Positions 13,140 to 25,859 of a stretch of DNA of 64,000 bases are shown piece after piece (the stretch's first letter is position 1; every line of letters begins with the position of its first letter). Made by a program: the position numbers and the translations under genes. The notes under the pieces are model-generated. The model was given only the letters and a program-made list of their open reading frames with translations, had not been told where the DNA came from and did no database searches. This stretch comes from Purshia tridentata (taxonomy: Eukaryota; Streptophyta; Magnoliopsida; Rosales; Rosaceae), in contig QANT01004479.1 in NCBI GenBank assembly GCA_003254885.1, positions 57,023 to 121,022 on the forward strand. Direction: 5' to 3'.

Positions 13140-16100
13140 ATTACTGCTTCGATCTCCCATATCTCCCGAGGAACCTTTGTCATGTTCTTGCAACCGTTAG
13201 CCGTGACATGCTACAAAAACCAGAGTAATATGCAAACACACAGTCACAGTGTCAGTACAAATAAAATAAGATACATATGAAATCAAAAAAGCAAGCCAGA
13301 GGAAGGGAGTACAGCAGCCTGTACTGTTTCAATGATGTGGTTAAGTGTTACAAAAAAATTAGATAGTGAAGTCAAATCAGGAATAACAAAGGTACAAATA
13401 GAAACAACTAAATTCAAGTCCAAAACAAAATATTATTATGACCAAGGAGAAAAGGAACATGGGTGAAAGCAGTAAAAGGCATCATAGAGGTTCACAGAAG
13501 GGGGGTACCAAGTCACTTTCAATTCGAACTCCACCAAAACTTTTAAATCTATTAACTGCTTCATGATTGAAGAACTTAGTAGTCTTTGAACTTTCCATGG
13601 CTGGAATCAACAACGCATTGATGAAGTAGCATCCAGGCTCTACGGTTATCACCTACAAAATAAGCCCCCGAGACATAGCATCAAATGCAATATAATTTGC
13701 TTTAAACAGGGTTCAGAATAATAAAAACTCAGAACATTCAATGAAATGATTTGATCTGTAACTAAGGGTGGAAAAAAAGCAAACACACAAAAATTCATTA
13801 CTAACCATTCCCTCTTGGAGTTCTCTTATTGTACGTAAAGACTTCAATCCAGGTTCTTTTGGCCTCTCCATTCCCTGAATATTATGTAATTGTTCCAAGT
13901 TCCATCAAGGAGAAATGCCAAATATTATTCAAATGCAGCAATTTGAAATTTTCCAAAAGATTAGCCAGAAAAGACTAGCAGATAATTTATTGATAAAAAC
14001 CTTTGTGTAGCCGCCAGGATCATGAGTGTCAATACCAAGGAAATGGCCAAGACCGTGAGGCATGAAAACAGCACCCAGTCGTTCAACCATCATATCGTCT
14101 ACATTGCTAGAAACAAGAACAATGAGAAGCTTAATTAAATTTATCCTTTCGAAACTAGTAACAACTTGCAAGTAATTGGTATAATAGAATACATAATTGA
14201 TATACGATGATTGTTACCCAACTAGGATGCCCCCTGCCTTCAATGAATCAAGAATAACTTTTTCTGCAAGTCTGCCATTATAAGAAGGCAAAGAGAATCA
14301 GAATGTGCATGATATTAGAAAAAATCTGAAAATATTTAGTAGAATCAAGTCATACCTATGCATATCAAGCCAGCTTACTCCAGGCTTCATTGTAGATATG
14401 ACCGAATTGTGAGCTTCAAGGACAGCCTGAAAGCAAGATAGTCAGGAACAAAAGAACAAGAAGAAAAATTAAAGATATAATCAATGTCATTAATATTAAT
14501 GCACTTACATTATAGATAAGTTCTTGGTCAGAGGTAAACTTTCCATTCACCTGCAGATAACGTTGAAAGAATTCTGAGAAAAATGTGGGGAAAATGAATT
14601 CTTCTCTACAAACTCCCAAATCAGAAACCCTAATTCCAAAACCAACCAAAAATTTCTTATAATTAATTTCAAAACCTTCAACAGCTATCATCATCTTATT
14701 AGTCCATTTACATAAAGCGGCCATATAATAACTCATACAATTAAATAAAGGAAGAATGACGATTATCATGATAAAAATATTATAACGATTTCATGCAGTC
14801 CAATTTAAGAGCTCCATCTAGGATCTATGTAAAATAAAGAATGGATAAGGCCACATTTTTATAATGAATGACTCTGGTGGCTACCTAGCTAACTTGAAAA
14901 GTCTAGGCCCACTAACAACTGGCTGGTGATATCTAAAAGCAGACTAGCAAGCTAAAAGAACAATTACAAACATAAAATACATATACTCACAGGGAAGGAA
15001 CAAGTTATGTCAGACCCATAAAAATGGTATTCAGCTCCCATATCAAGCAATGCCAAATCTCCATCTTCCAAGGTCTGTACAAAATATGTTAGGAAAATTT
15101 TGATAACATAACAAAGTGCTTCAGTGGCGAAGTCTACCATACCCTGTCATTTGGAGCTGCCGCATGCCCATAATGGAGAACAGCACTGTATTTTCAAAAC
15201 TTTAGAACTTTTAACATTTTTACAGTTGAGATTAATGTCAAAATCAATAGATTTAAATAAACCCATAATGTAATCAAAATGATATGTTAACACTAGAACT
15301 CACACTTAGACCCCTCCTTCCACCCAGAAGGAAAAAGTCTAACGATCTTTTTTCAAATTACAAACAGATGACAGCCGAGAAGGCTTGATTTCACTCTAGT
15401 TGAGATTAATGCTTTTTTTGAGAAGAGTTGTATTAGAGCATGATACAAAAGAAAGACCACAGAGGAAATAGAGCTGGTAAACTATATTTAACAGATTATT
15501 CGAACTGTTTGTTGCAGAATAACAAAAATGTAATTTTGATAAAGAAAAACTTGCCTATTATCACCAGTAGCACAAATACATGTGTATGAGCAATGTCTAC
15601 AGCCACCGTACATGTAGGAATGGTGTAGAAACATGCTTTCCAGCTGATACTCATGCATGCCAACCCTAACTTTTCTCATGACCTGGTCAGAAGGAAAAAT
15701 AGTTATAAATCCATTAGATCATGAGTCTCATGACTACAGAAAAGGTACTCAAGTTCTGAAATATTTTTAAAGCTATAAGCCCAAAATCAAGATTTCAAAA
15801 TACACAAAGTTTATGCAACAGTGAGATAACTGATCCCTTCACTGAGCTGCTCCCGGCACTTATTGAAGTACAAATATGCACAAATGCATGTCTCACAAAT
15901 AAATTTTTGAGAATAATGTGCAGAAATATATGTTAAATTTATTTATTGCAACATGTATATGATACATATGATGAGTATAAAATTTGGCAATGAAACATTT
16001 TCACAAATGGTTACCTCGATATGAGCTTCAGAGCTTATATCATTGGCAAACTGAATAAGAGCAAGCTCCAGATCTGATTTTATAACACGGCATTCAGTCA

Positions 16101-17355
16101 AAATCGGATGTAAGGTATTCAAATCCGTGTCAAACTCATCAATCCCCTATACAAAGATTAAGAAGATGTATTCAATATAATGTTCCAATTAAAGAATATG
16201 AAGATGTATATATTGATTCAACCTAACACCTGACATTCCCCAACCCAGCCTTAACCACCTGAACCAATACCTGGCACTGAAATTCATTTCTGAAGGTATG
16301 AATAATGGTTTGAGACATAAAGGGAGTATGAAATGTATTAACCTTAAACTCTGCTGGTTTTGCGAATTCTCCGCTATCTGTGTTGAGCCCGTGCATGAGA
16401 AGCAATAAAGGTTTACCAACTCCCTGATATGCATCATGTAAAACTTTTGTAATCTCATCAGTATAGTATACCACGCTAACCATATATCTTTCCTGCAAAT
16501 GAATAGTATTAACATGAGCTAATGAGTTCCAAGTACCGACAGCATTTTATGCTGGCACAGAAAACTATTAAACCCTCAATCACCTTGAAGTAAGTTAGAG
16601 GCTTTATCTCCCCCAACCAAACAGCATAATCAGCAGGTAACCTAGGAGCAAAGAGAATAGATTTCCCAGTTGCAATGTCCTTCAGGAGAAGAGTTACATA
16701 AACATTACAAGAAGAACAATTTTTAGGTGTAACCTATAAAAGCCAAAAAGCCTAAAATTGATAAGCTTCAATATATAAACCAATACCCAAAAAAATAATC
16801 ACAGTCAAGAACAACCCGAAAGTCACAAATACATGTACTTACTATAGCTCCATAGAAACCAGGCTCTCTTACTCCAAACAAGTAAGCGAAGTAACTCTCC
16901 TGTCTATAAGCAGAATTAAACATTACCTAAAGCCAATGATCACTTTGAAATACTAGTAATTCATAGTCAAACAATATTTCAACGGGAAAACAGAAATTAA
17001 ATTGAATATTGATCATAATTACGAATATAATTAATAAAATAATTATTTCAACTAGGTACCTGAAGAGCTCGATGTGATCAGTGTCATATCGAGTTTGCTC
17101 CTCACCTCCCTAAAAGCAACAATAACAACAAGCAGTTGATGAAAGCGAAAATCAAATTTATTTTGTATGAAAATGAAATAGTCAAAATGAAGGAGAAGAA
17201 TAAGAGGGATGGATTACTTGGAGGAAGACAAAACCATGGAGCGAACGAGAAGACTGAGAGAGGTGGTGACGAAGAGAGTTGAAGAGCTTTTCGCGGTTTT
17301 TGACGTGGAGCTCCATCGGGACTGTAGGAGGAGTGAGGGACGATGGCGAAGCCAT
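13088..17355 (-). CDS. Xaa-Pro dipeptidase (prolidase, M24 family), 496 aa, 16 exons
   Basis: Cleaves dipeptides with C-terminal proline, using two metal ions in a pita-bread fold. Exons on minus are 17355-17218, 17109-17060, 16903-16843, 16679-16584, 16492-16343, 16146-16015, 15682-15555, 15185-15143, 15074-14991, 14550-14509, 14426-14356, 14271-14218, 14106-14001, 13874-13806, 13652-13509 and 13210-13088 (1491 nt). The metal ligands are all visible: two aspartates in [16 protein letters not shown], histidine in [18 protein letters not shown], and glutamates in ITVEPGCYF and GGVRIESDL. No targeting peptide, so probably cytosolic. The intron after exon 7 has a GC donor (AG|GCAAGT at 15554-15553). 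The C-terminal GRDTMAT is produced by the 28-bp duplication. Start chosen at 17355 ([10 protein letters not shown]); the upstream in-frame ATG at 17403 has no support. The promoter side carries GGGCC motifs at about 17437-17495. Confidence 0.94.
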
Positions 17356-17801
17356 TGAAATGGCTTCTTCCTCTTTCGGCCAAATAAAAACATGCACACG
17401 CACTTATACGGATCTAAAATGGGACGGTTCGCAATTTTGGGCTTGGACTCAGGCCCAGATAAACTCGCTAACTTTTTGAAAAGTTTGGGCCGGACATAAG
17501 ACTATAGAAGAGGGCCTTGGAAACAGATTTTGTAAGAGGAAATTTATGGACAATCAATAGTGGTTTTGGACACCAAGTTGTAAAGAGAATGACCTTGAAT
17601 GCCCTAACCAATAAACTATTTCTAAAAAAACAATAGATTACAAAAGTGAAAAAATGGAGAAAAATAAAAAATAGAAGATCAAGAGGGTTCTTAATTTGTT
17701 TCTCCGGTCGTCCTCCTGCCGTGAACAGCCCGGCAACTCCCCTCACATTGACCAACTTGTGCATCCCTCCTCCCTCAACCCCGACCGATGACTGCTACAC
17801 T
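17356..17801. promoter_or_regulatory. Prolidase promoter side, otherwise empty
   Basis: Contains TTGGGC/GGCCCA motifs at about 17437-17495, upstream of prolidase on minus. The remainder holds short ORFs with no family resemblance. Confidence 0.4.
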
Positions 17802-18172
17802 TCCTCGCTCGATCTCTCTTCTCTTCTATTCTCTTCTCTCTTTTATCTCTTTCTCTCATGGTACATTGTTCGCACTTTAAAAACGTTAAATACATTTTGA
17901 TGGAGCATAAAATTATCTTAATAAGGACGCATGTTAATTTGATAAGTTAAAGTATCCCTTTCATAAATGCAAGTTAATCGGGGAGCGGGTTAGAGCAGGT
18001 CGGTTTCCTCGCTCGATCTCTCTTCTCTTCTAGTCTCTTCTCTCTTTTATCTCTTTCTCTCATGGTACATTGTTCACACTTTAAAAACGTTAAATACATT
18101 TTGATGGAGCATAAAATTATCTTAATAAGGACGCGTGTTAATTTGATAAGTTAAAGTATCCCTTTCATAAAT
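17802..18172. repeat. 167-bp direct repeat, two copies 204 bp apart
   Basis: 17802-17968 and 18006-18172 are almost identical. Both start TCCTCGCTCGATCTCTCTTC with a CT-rich stretch and end TTTCATAAAT, with a 37-bp spacer between them. The near identity points to a recent local duplication. Origin unknown. Confidence 0.9.
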
Positions 18173-21100
18173 TAAAAAATGAAAAAGAAACAAAAAAGAT
18201 TTGTAGCTATTGGAATGGCTAAAAAGCGCCATTAGACACTAGGTATATGCATGCACACGCATGTGTTTGAATTCAATTTACGAGGCCTTTCTAGAATATG
18301 AAGAATTTCATGAGTTCCAATGTGAAGCCATGTATATGAGATGATTGTGATATGCAGCTGATCCTGCGTGGTTGCTAATTGGTTGGCAAAGAGTTGGCAA
18401 GGAGGTGGACTATATATATGTTTATATTGTCAAACTATCAATGATTGGTACATATTTATGTTATATTAATAGACTATTAATATGGGTTACATAGAAGAAT
18501 ACATTTTCTTTCATTGCTATTTTAGATCGACAATAGGAAACATAACATGTCGTTCAATTTATTTGCAAAACACATTCTTCTAATGTGTAATTGTGTGTGT
18601 GTGTGTATATATAATATATAGTCAAAATAATGTAATAAATTTATAGAAGTTGTAAGAGAGATGATATTAATTAAGAATTTAGAAGCAGAGAAATCATGGT
18701 GAGTGCGTCTTATATATATATACTTGATAATGTTGATAAAGCAGATCTTATCTCTAAGTCTGTGTGCATGGCGTGGATGTTCTTGGATCACAATTTAGGG
18801 AGTACAAGAAACTTAATTCAGCCATGCAATTATTAGCTATAGACTCATCTATAGTTAATATATCATCGATATATCAATAATTAATGAAAGTATTCATACA
18901 CACAAATAGATGCATTTAAAAAAAATGTATACATGGAGGAAGGCACATGGTTGGGAGGCAGAAAATTTTCCACAAAAAGGTGACTTTTGGAACATAATTA
19001 GAAAGTTAAATTACTTGAATATATTCAATTATAAAAGAATTAAGAAAAAACAATTGCAAGTGGAGGGAAAAAAAAAATTAAAAACGTTAGATATTATCAT
19101 ATAAAATAAAACATAAATAAAGTGCAGGAAGGGATACAAAATTGTTTATGAATATTAACGCATTATTAAATTATTAATAGTCAAATGGTCTATGTGGACG
19201 CTGGTGGATCGCATTTCATGCTTTACAACTAGCTAGAGCAACATTAACATCAATTAATTTATTAAAAAGGAATATGTTTTTTTGGATTTAAGAAAAATTA
19301 TATATTAATATCTATATGGGTGCAAGCTGGCAACATAGAGAATATATATATTTGTGTACGTACTATAAATCTAAATGTAAGGCTGAGAGCAGAATATGCA
19401 GAAGCAGAAGTACCTGCGGGAAATTAATTAAATTTGTAATTGAATTAAGGTGAAGACAAGGATGGCCTATTGCCATGTCTTTGCATAGACATGCATGCCC
19501 AACTTGGGATATTATGTCTCTCAATGCCTCAAAGCCATATGCATATGGGGTTCACAAAACGTGTTCGTACAAACATACAAGGAATCATTCATTATCATAA
19601 GTACTCAACTTAAGCATGTATACATATATGTTAGACAATGTATGTCAATTCTATATAAGAAGTTTTTTATGCGTAAAGTATTCTCGAATAAGATCCTGAA
19701 TTTTAGTATAAAATCTCGTTCAAACAAACTTTTTTTTTATAGGATTGGCAAAAAGGATTTCTATATAGAATTCACCTCAACTAAATACAGATGACCCTAG
19801 TATTGATGCGAGAATCACTTTGTAAATGCCCAGTTCCAAATATAATTAATTAATTTTGAGTTAAATACTCTAATCTTATATGTACCTCAATTTAGTCGCA
19901 TGTGCTTCACCTCACCTAGCATTAAAATCTTATAAATTACAAAGTACCATATAGTCATAAACCAATTCAACAGCAATTAAGTAATTAATCTAATAGAAGC
20001 AGAGACCGCAGAGTCAGTATTGATCGATTTTCACCTACCCAATATTCTATGGTTCTCTCTCTTCGATCGACATGATCTTAGCATAATTATAATAAGGAAT
20101 CTCAAGTGGCACATTGTCGTTCATTATATCTTCCATGAAGATATTTTGAACTTTGATTAGGTTACAATTTACAAACATGCCAACTCCCTTTTTTATCTTT
20201 TATTAAAATTTTAGGGAACCCTCAGTGTGTGTTTCGATTAAATGCGATTTACCTATCCTTCATTTTTTCAGAATTTCTATAAATAAATAAAAGAACAATA
20301 TTTACCCACCCATAATACAGAAACACAAGCATTTAATGTAATAAAATGATATTTTGGAATATGGGATATCGTTTTGTTTGTTCCATTCATTATATGTCCA
20401 AAGAAACAATAACATGCTTTAACTATAAATGGGTTAACAAAGAAAGGAGACTGAAAAACAAAGAATATGAACTTAATGACATTGCGAGCATTTTTATTTG
20501 TCAATCATAAAGTGCCTTGACTCTTACCATGTGAAGTCTGTTTTGGCTGCAGATAGCAACCAATTAGAAAATGCAATTAAGCAAACTATCAAGACAAAAT
20601 TAAAACACACATAGACAGACACATATCTTCCAGTTGTAGTCCTCATGAGCAACAAAAACGATTAAGAAATGTCAAGCAATTAAAATGATTCCCCACAACT
20701 TTTTGAATTTAATTTGTTTAAATTAATTACTAAATTAATTAACGAGTGATGCTGCAAAAAGGTCATCTAGGACAGTGCAGACTGTATGCACAGTAGTGAG
20801 CAATCCCCATGTATGAAGCCAATTGATTGGTCTCTGTCCCTGTCATAAGTGTCGGTCCTAATTTCTGGTGTGCTTCCACTCCATCTCCATGGCATGTTTC
20901 CTATTAATCCTCTGTAACCCACTTAAGAATGTGAACATTGTGAAGTACACGTCACCTTCTTAGCAATGGCCTATACAAATAGATAACGTCTGCATGTTAT
21001 ATATTATTACACGGAAACGACTGTATATATCTACACTTTCACATATCTCCTCACATACTAATTATATTAAACTTAAATGGCAAAGAATAGACTAACAATG

Positions 21101-22727
21101 TATATCAAACTAACTAGTTTTACCTTCTTCTTTTTTTCTTTCACAAGTAATTTAATAATTGGTACAGACAAACCACCTCAACCCCCCTCCCTTTTTGTTT
21201 GGATGTATAATATTTCTCGAGGACCATGAGGGGTCTATTTTTTATTTAATTACAATCAACTACATGTTTCCCAAAACCAGTAGCTAGCTAGTTGGATATG
21301 AGATGAAAAGCGCATTCCACTGGGAATAGATCATAGTGCAAGCTAGCTAGTACTGTAATTGCCTTATGCCCATGATCACTGCAATCTCATGAAATATTTT
21401 ATAATATGATCGATGATTTATGTATAAAACTACTAAAACAAATACTTATGTATATATATTATATAAAATTGAAGTTGCATATCTGATGTAAGACGTTTTG
21501 GTTGATACTTGTCTCTCCCTTGCAGGGTGAAGTGGCCATGTAGTCGTCATATGATCACTCCTTTCACGTTCTCTGTTTTATCATGCTTTAGGAGGGATTC
21601 TATGTATTAATTGCAAATCTCATGCTAGCTGTGTTGGGTTCTTGGCATCTTGCACATGGATATTTCACCATCTCCTCCCCCCTCAAAAAGTACTTATTCC
21701 CCTTATCTATAGTTGCTTTCTTTTCTCAATCTCGAGTGTTTTTTTACCTTATTTATTTCTTTTCTTTATTGGGTATTAATTTATAGATCATTCATGATTA
21801 CTAATTACTGTTAGATCAAAATCTTAAGATGGATATTCAAATTCGATTCACATTTTAATAAAGTTTTTACTTTTTCGGTGTGTGTGATAAGAATTTTAAT
21901 TGTGAATGGTACTAGATGAATTACTGTATACGAAAAAATGTCGCTTCATTGACATGTATACAATATGCCTAAAAAATACCATGTACCCTTTTGAATATAA
22001 TGAGCAGTACAGCATATGATACTTGATAAGGAAATCACTGCATTTTTTGCTGCACCAATAATTCAAACTTGCACCCAAAAAAAACCCATTATTATTGTTG
22101 TTACAATCCTCAAAATTATAAGTTCTGTTGCTAGGAACTAATGCATGCATATGTGTGTAGATATATATGTATGTACGTGTGGGGTCAGCAGATCTTTTCT
22201 GGAGCTTCAGTTTTGTCCTAGCTTTGTTCACAAATCAGAATCTTAATCTTGGGTAATTAACTTGGTATCTTTGTCAGGTCATCCAACTTAACCACTCTTA
22301 GATCTCTTCAAACATTAGTTTGTTGAAACAGTCTTGGTTTAATTCAGCATCGAATTTAGAGACTTTGCTCTGCAAGGATTTGGTTTGTCATAGGTTGGGG
22401 AAGTACATGGGGATTTGTTGTGAGAGAGACCTAACCACCAAATTTGGTCCATATCTTAAATCATATCTTAGGGAGATTAAGATAAAGATAGCAGAATTAA
22501 TAAACAGATGTTGGTTACATGTACATGAAATTAGTATACCATAAAAACTACATCTCTCTGTAAAAGGCAATCAGCTTTGGTATATCATGCTTACATTACA
22601 GAATCAATGATTGATTCTTTTTTCTGTATTTTTTTTTTTTTGCTTCCTTTTTTTGAAAGAGAAAAGGCAAGTTGAGGGGTCCATTTTCTTATATTTCAAA
22701 GCCCCAAGGCCCAAATCCTTCCCTTGC

Positions 22728-22737
22728 TATATATAAG
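22728..22737 (+). promoter_or_regulatory. TATA box of ACS copy 1
   Basis: TATATATAAG lies about 100 bp before the start codon, inside a stretch conserved with copy B (AAGGGGTC follows, then GGTTTCATTCAAACAGTT). Confidence 0.75.
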
Positions 22738-22837
22738 GGGTCTCCTTCAAAGGTTTCATTCAAACAGTTCTCATACATATCAGCTCTTTTGGTCATAACA
22801 GCTTCTTTAAGAAGGTCCTTCTAAAAGAAAGCTAGTT

Positions 22838-24392
22838 ATGGCTATAGAGATTGAGCAACCTTCTGTTGTTGGGCTATCAAACATAGCTGTTTCTGATACT
22901 CATGGAGAAGACTCCCCATACTTTGCAGGCTGGAAAGCATATGATGAAAACCCTTATAATGAATCAAGCAACCCAGATGGAGTAATACAGATGGGACTTG
23001 CAGAGAATCAAGTAAGTGCTCATCAGACAATATCAACCAACTGGTTCAATTCAAAGAGAAAAAAAAAGCCAAGAAGAAAATTTGGAGTTTTTTTCATTTT
23101 ATAGAATTGTCAACTAATAATTTATTTATTTATTTTTTGATGAACAGGTTTCATTTGATTTGTTGGAAGAGTACTTGGAACAGCACTCAGAAGCTACCAA
23201 CTTGGGATCAAAAGGCTTTAGAGAGAATGCCTTGTTTCAAGACTACCATGGCCTTTTGTCTTTCAGAAAGGCAATGGCAAGTTTCATGGAACAAATCAGA
23301 GGAGGAAGAGCCAAATTTGACCCTGCCAGGATTGTCCTAACTGCAGGAGCAACTGCAGCCAATGAGCTATTGACTTTCATTCTTGCTGATCCTGGTGATG
23401 CTTTGCTAGTCCCAACCCCATACTATCCAGGGTAAGAACTAGTTCTCCATCACTCAAAAACTTAATTATATATTTAATTTGGAAGCTAGTTCCATTTTCA
23501 TGCATGTTCTAATCTCAAGTCAATTCTGTTCTTCAGGTTTGATAGAGATTTGAGGTGGAGAACTGGTGTGAATATTGTACCAATTCATTGTGACAGCTCA
23601 AACAATTTCCAGATTACTCCTCAAGCTCTAGAAGCTGCATACAATAAAGCAGAAGCCAAGAACATGAAAGTGAGAGGGGTACTAATCACAAATCCATCAA
23701 ACCCCTTAGGTGCAACAATCCAAAGGGTAGTCCTCGGAGAGATTCTTGATTTCGTCACCCGCAAAAACATTCATCTTGTCTCTGATGAAATCTATTCAGG
23801 ATCTGCCTTCTCATCCTCCGAATTCATAAGCGTTGCAGAGATTCTTGAAGAACGGCAGTATAAGGATTCGGAAAGAGTTCACATTGTTTATAGCCTTTCC
23901 AAAGATCTTGGCCTTCCTGGTTTTAGAGTTGGCACTGTATACTCATACAATGACAAGGTTGTGACAACAGCAAGAAGGATGTCTAGCTTCACCTTGATAT
24001 CTTCTCAAACACAACATCTCTTGGCTTCCATGTTATCCAACAAGGAATTCACTGAAAATTACATAAAGACAAACAGAGAGAGGCTGAGGAAGAGATATGA
24101 CATGATCATTGAAGGTTTAAAGAAAGCTGGGATTGAGTGCTTGAAGGGCAATGCTGGATTATTTTGCTGGATGAATTTAAGTCCACTCTTGGACACACCA
24201 ACAAGAGACGGTGAACTGAATCTTTGGAATTCTATGATGCATGAAGTGAAGCTCAATATATCTCCTGGTTCTTCATGCCAGTGCTCTGAACCAGGCTGGT
24301 TTAGGGTGTGCTTTGCTAACATGAGTGAGCACACACTTGAAGTTGCATTGAAAAGAATACATAATTTCATAGAAAAAAAGAGAGAGAACTAG
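22838..24392 (+). CDS. ACS7: 1-aminocyclopropane-1-carboxylate synthase, type III (ACS7-like), copy 1, 437 aa
   Basis: PLP enzyme converting S-adenosylmethionine to ACC, the committed step of ethylene synthesis. Exons are 22838-23011, 23148-23431 and 23537-24392. Visible motifs: [71 protein letters not shown], and the PLP-lysine motif [14 protein letters not shown]. The protein ends soon after the last conserved helix ([11 protein letters not shown]). It lacks both the MAPK/CDPK phosphorylation tail of type I and the ETO1-binding tail of type II, so it belongs to the ACS7 class, whose stability is controlled differently. It is a tandem paralogue of the gene at 31006 and appears intact. Confidence 0.96.
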
Positions 24393-24547
24393 CTAGAAAA
24401 CCCATTTTCCTCTCTCTAATCTTCCCCTTTTTCATGGTTCTAACCATTTTTGATTCTTTGGAGGACAAAACCCAGTTCAAGAATTGGATTTGTCTCATTA
24501 TATATACTGTAGAGAGGTCAGATTGAATTGAAGCACATTCTTGTTTT

Positions 24548-24565
24548 CTTGCTTGAAAAAGCAAG
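24548..24565 (+). other. Conserved 3' UTR hairpin with GAAA tetraloop, ACS copy 1
   Basis: CTTGCTT-GAAA-AAGCAAG forms a perfect 7-bp stem closed by a GNRA-type loop about 155 nt after the stop. The same hairpin and flanks occur after ACS copy 2, although surrounding 3' sequence has diverged. Confidence 0.6.
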
Positions 24566-24730
24566 TTTCACATAAATCCAATTTATAATTGATAATTATA
24601 TACTGTTTTGTCTTTGACTTGTCATGCAATCAACTTTGGAAGATTTGAGAAACAACATATTAATGTTGGCGTACAACTTCTAACCATTGACATTTTAAGC
24701 TTATTTTGAGGTTGTCTGACTTGATTAAGA

Positions 24731-25859
24731 TCGATACATTAGTTATTTAAGATATCATTTGTTTAATATAACGTACCATTGCTTATCAAGCTTTTACACC
24801 AGATGTAGTACTATACCACTTGATATATACATGGCAGGCCCCAAAATAGAGTAAGCAATTGGCTATATATATTAATGACCAAATTAATGTAAACACTTAA
24901 TTTGAATAAATCCCTGGAATATAGTTATGATTATATGTATATGTTTTTCATGTACGTTGATCTGAGTTTGATGTGGGGAAAAGAGGGATCAAGATCAGGT
25001 CATGCATATCAATTATCAAACAGAGGGTAATAAGGTTGATGTACGTTTTAAGCACAAACTAATGATCAAAGATGAATGCCTCATGGAGCATTAGAATGTT
25101 GTAACAAATGCATCCGTTTTTTGCAGATTCTCGTCGCTGCGCGCTAGGTGATTGTACCGAGCACTCGGTAGTGGCTTTTTTATAACAGTCAAGCACTGCA
25201 ACGTACAAGCGCTCGGCACCATTTCCTCTACCAATTTTTTAGGGTAATTAATTTCTCGACAATTGACCACATACCCTTTTAAGGTGTAAAATGGAGTTTG
25301 TGGAGGCTGCATATTTTAATATCTTTGGAATTTTGGGAGTACTGAGCTCTCGGAAGAAGAAGAAAATGATAGTGCCTAGCATTCGGCTACAGCTATTGAG
25401 CGCTCAGTGCTAGAAATTCGTGGAAAAAAAATTGAGGCCGTCCTTTCTAGAAAAAAAAACTGTATATAAATATACATATATATATATATATATATAGTTG
25501 TTTGGCTATGTGAAGACAGAGACTCATTCTACTACTTTTAGAAACCAGACACATTATAAAATTGAGCTCGATATATCAGTATTTGACTTTGATATATATA
25601 GCTCTTTATACAATCATTGTGAGCCAAACATATTAAGTAAACCAATATTCAATCGCTTTTATGATCATCTAGCTTCAAACATTTGCCAGCAAAAGTTTCT
25701 TCTTTTAAAATTGTTAATTATTATGAAAATGGTGTTTAAGTATTTTTAAAGTTAATCATTCATATATATATTTGATCATCTTAAGAACTGTGCTGTCCTT
25801 AATTAATTAATTATTATTTATGTAAATGACTTAATTTAGTTACTTATTAGAATGGAGTA
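24731..25859. other. Spacer between segmental copies, with an odd GC-richer island
   Basis: No gene. About 25120-25430 has noticeably higher GC than its surroundings and repeats short CTCGG/GCGCTC words. It does not match copy B and may be an inserted element remnant. A (TA)n run follows at about 25474-25496. Confidence 0.45.

Larger units (their letters stand above)
18240..24730 (+). repeat. Segmental duplication, copy A (carries ACS copy 1)
   Basis: Collinear with copy B (25860-33700). Anchors are 18261/25871 (ATGTGTTTGAA), 19191/27181 (TATGTGGACGCTGGTGGATC, essentially identical over ~30 bp), about 21460/29270 (AAAATTGAAGTTGCATATCT), the ACS start codons 22838/31006, and the 3' hairpins 24548/32668. 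The offset drifts between 7.6 and 8.2 kb, so the copies differ by many indels outside the gene. Apart from ACS the segment contains no gene I can support; it is very AT-rich with TA microsatellites. Boundaries are approximate. Confidence 0.85.

Noticed and set aside
17646-17900. 84-aa ORF with proline-rich start
   Set aside because: No family resemblance, low-complexity CT-rich DNA, and it runs into the 167-bp repeat.
18593-18610. Possible regulatory GT/TA tract upstream of ACS copy 1
   Set aside because: Ordinary GTGTGT/TATATA microsatellite; nothing beyond simple repeat.
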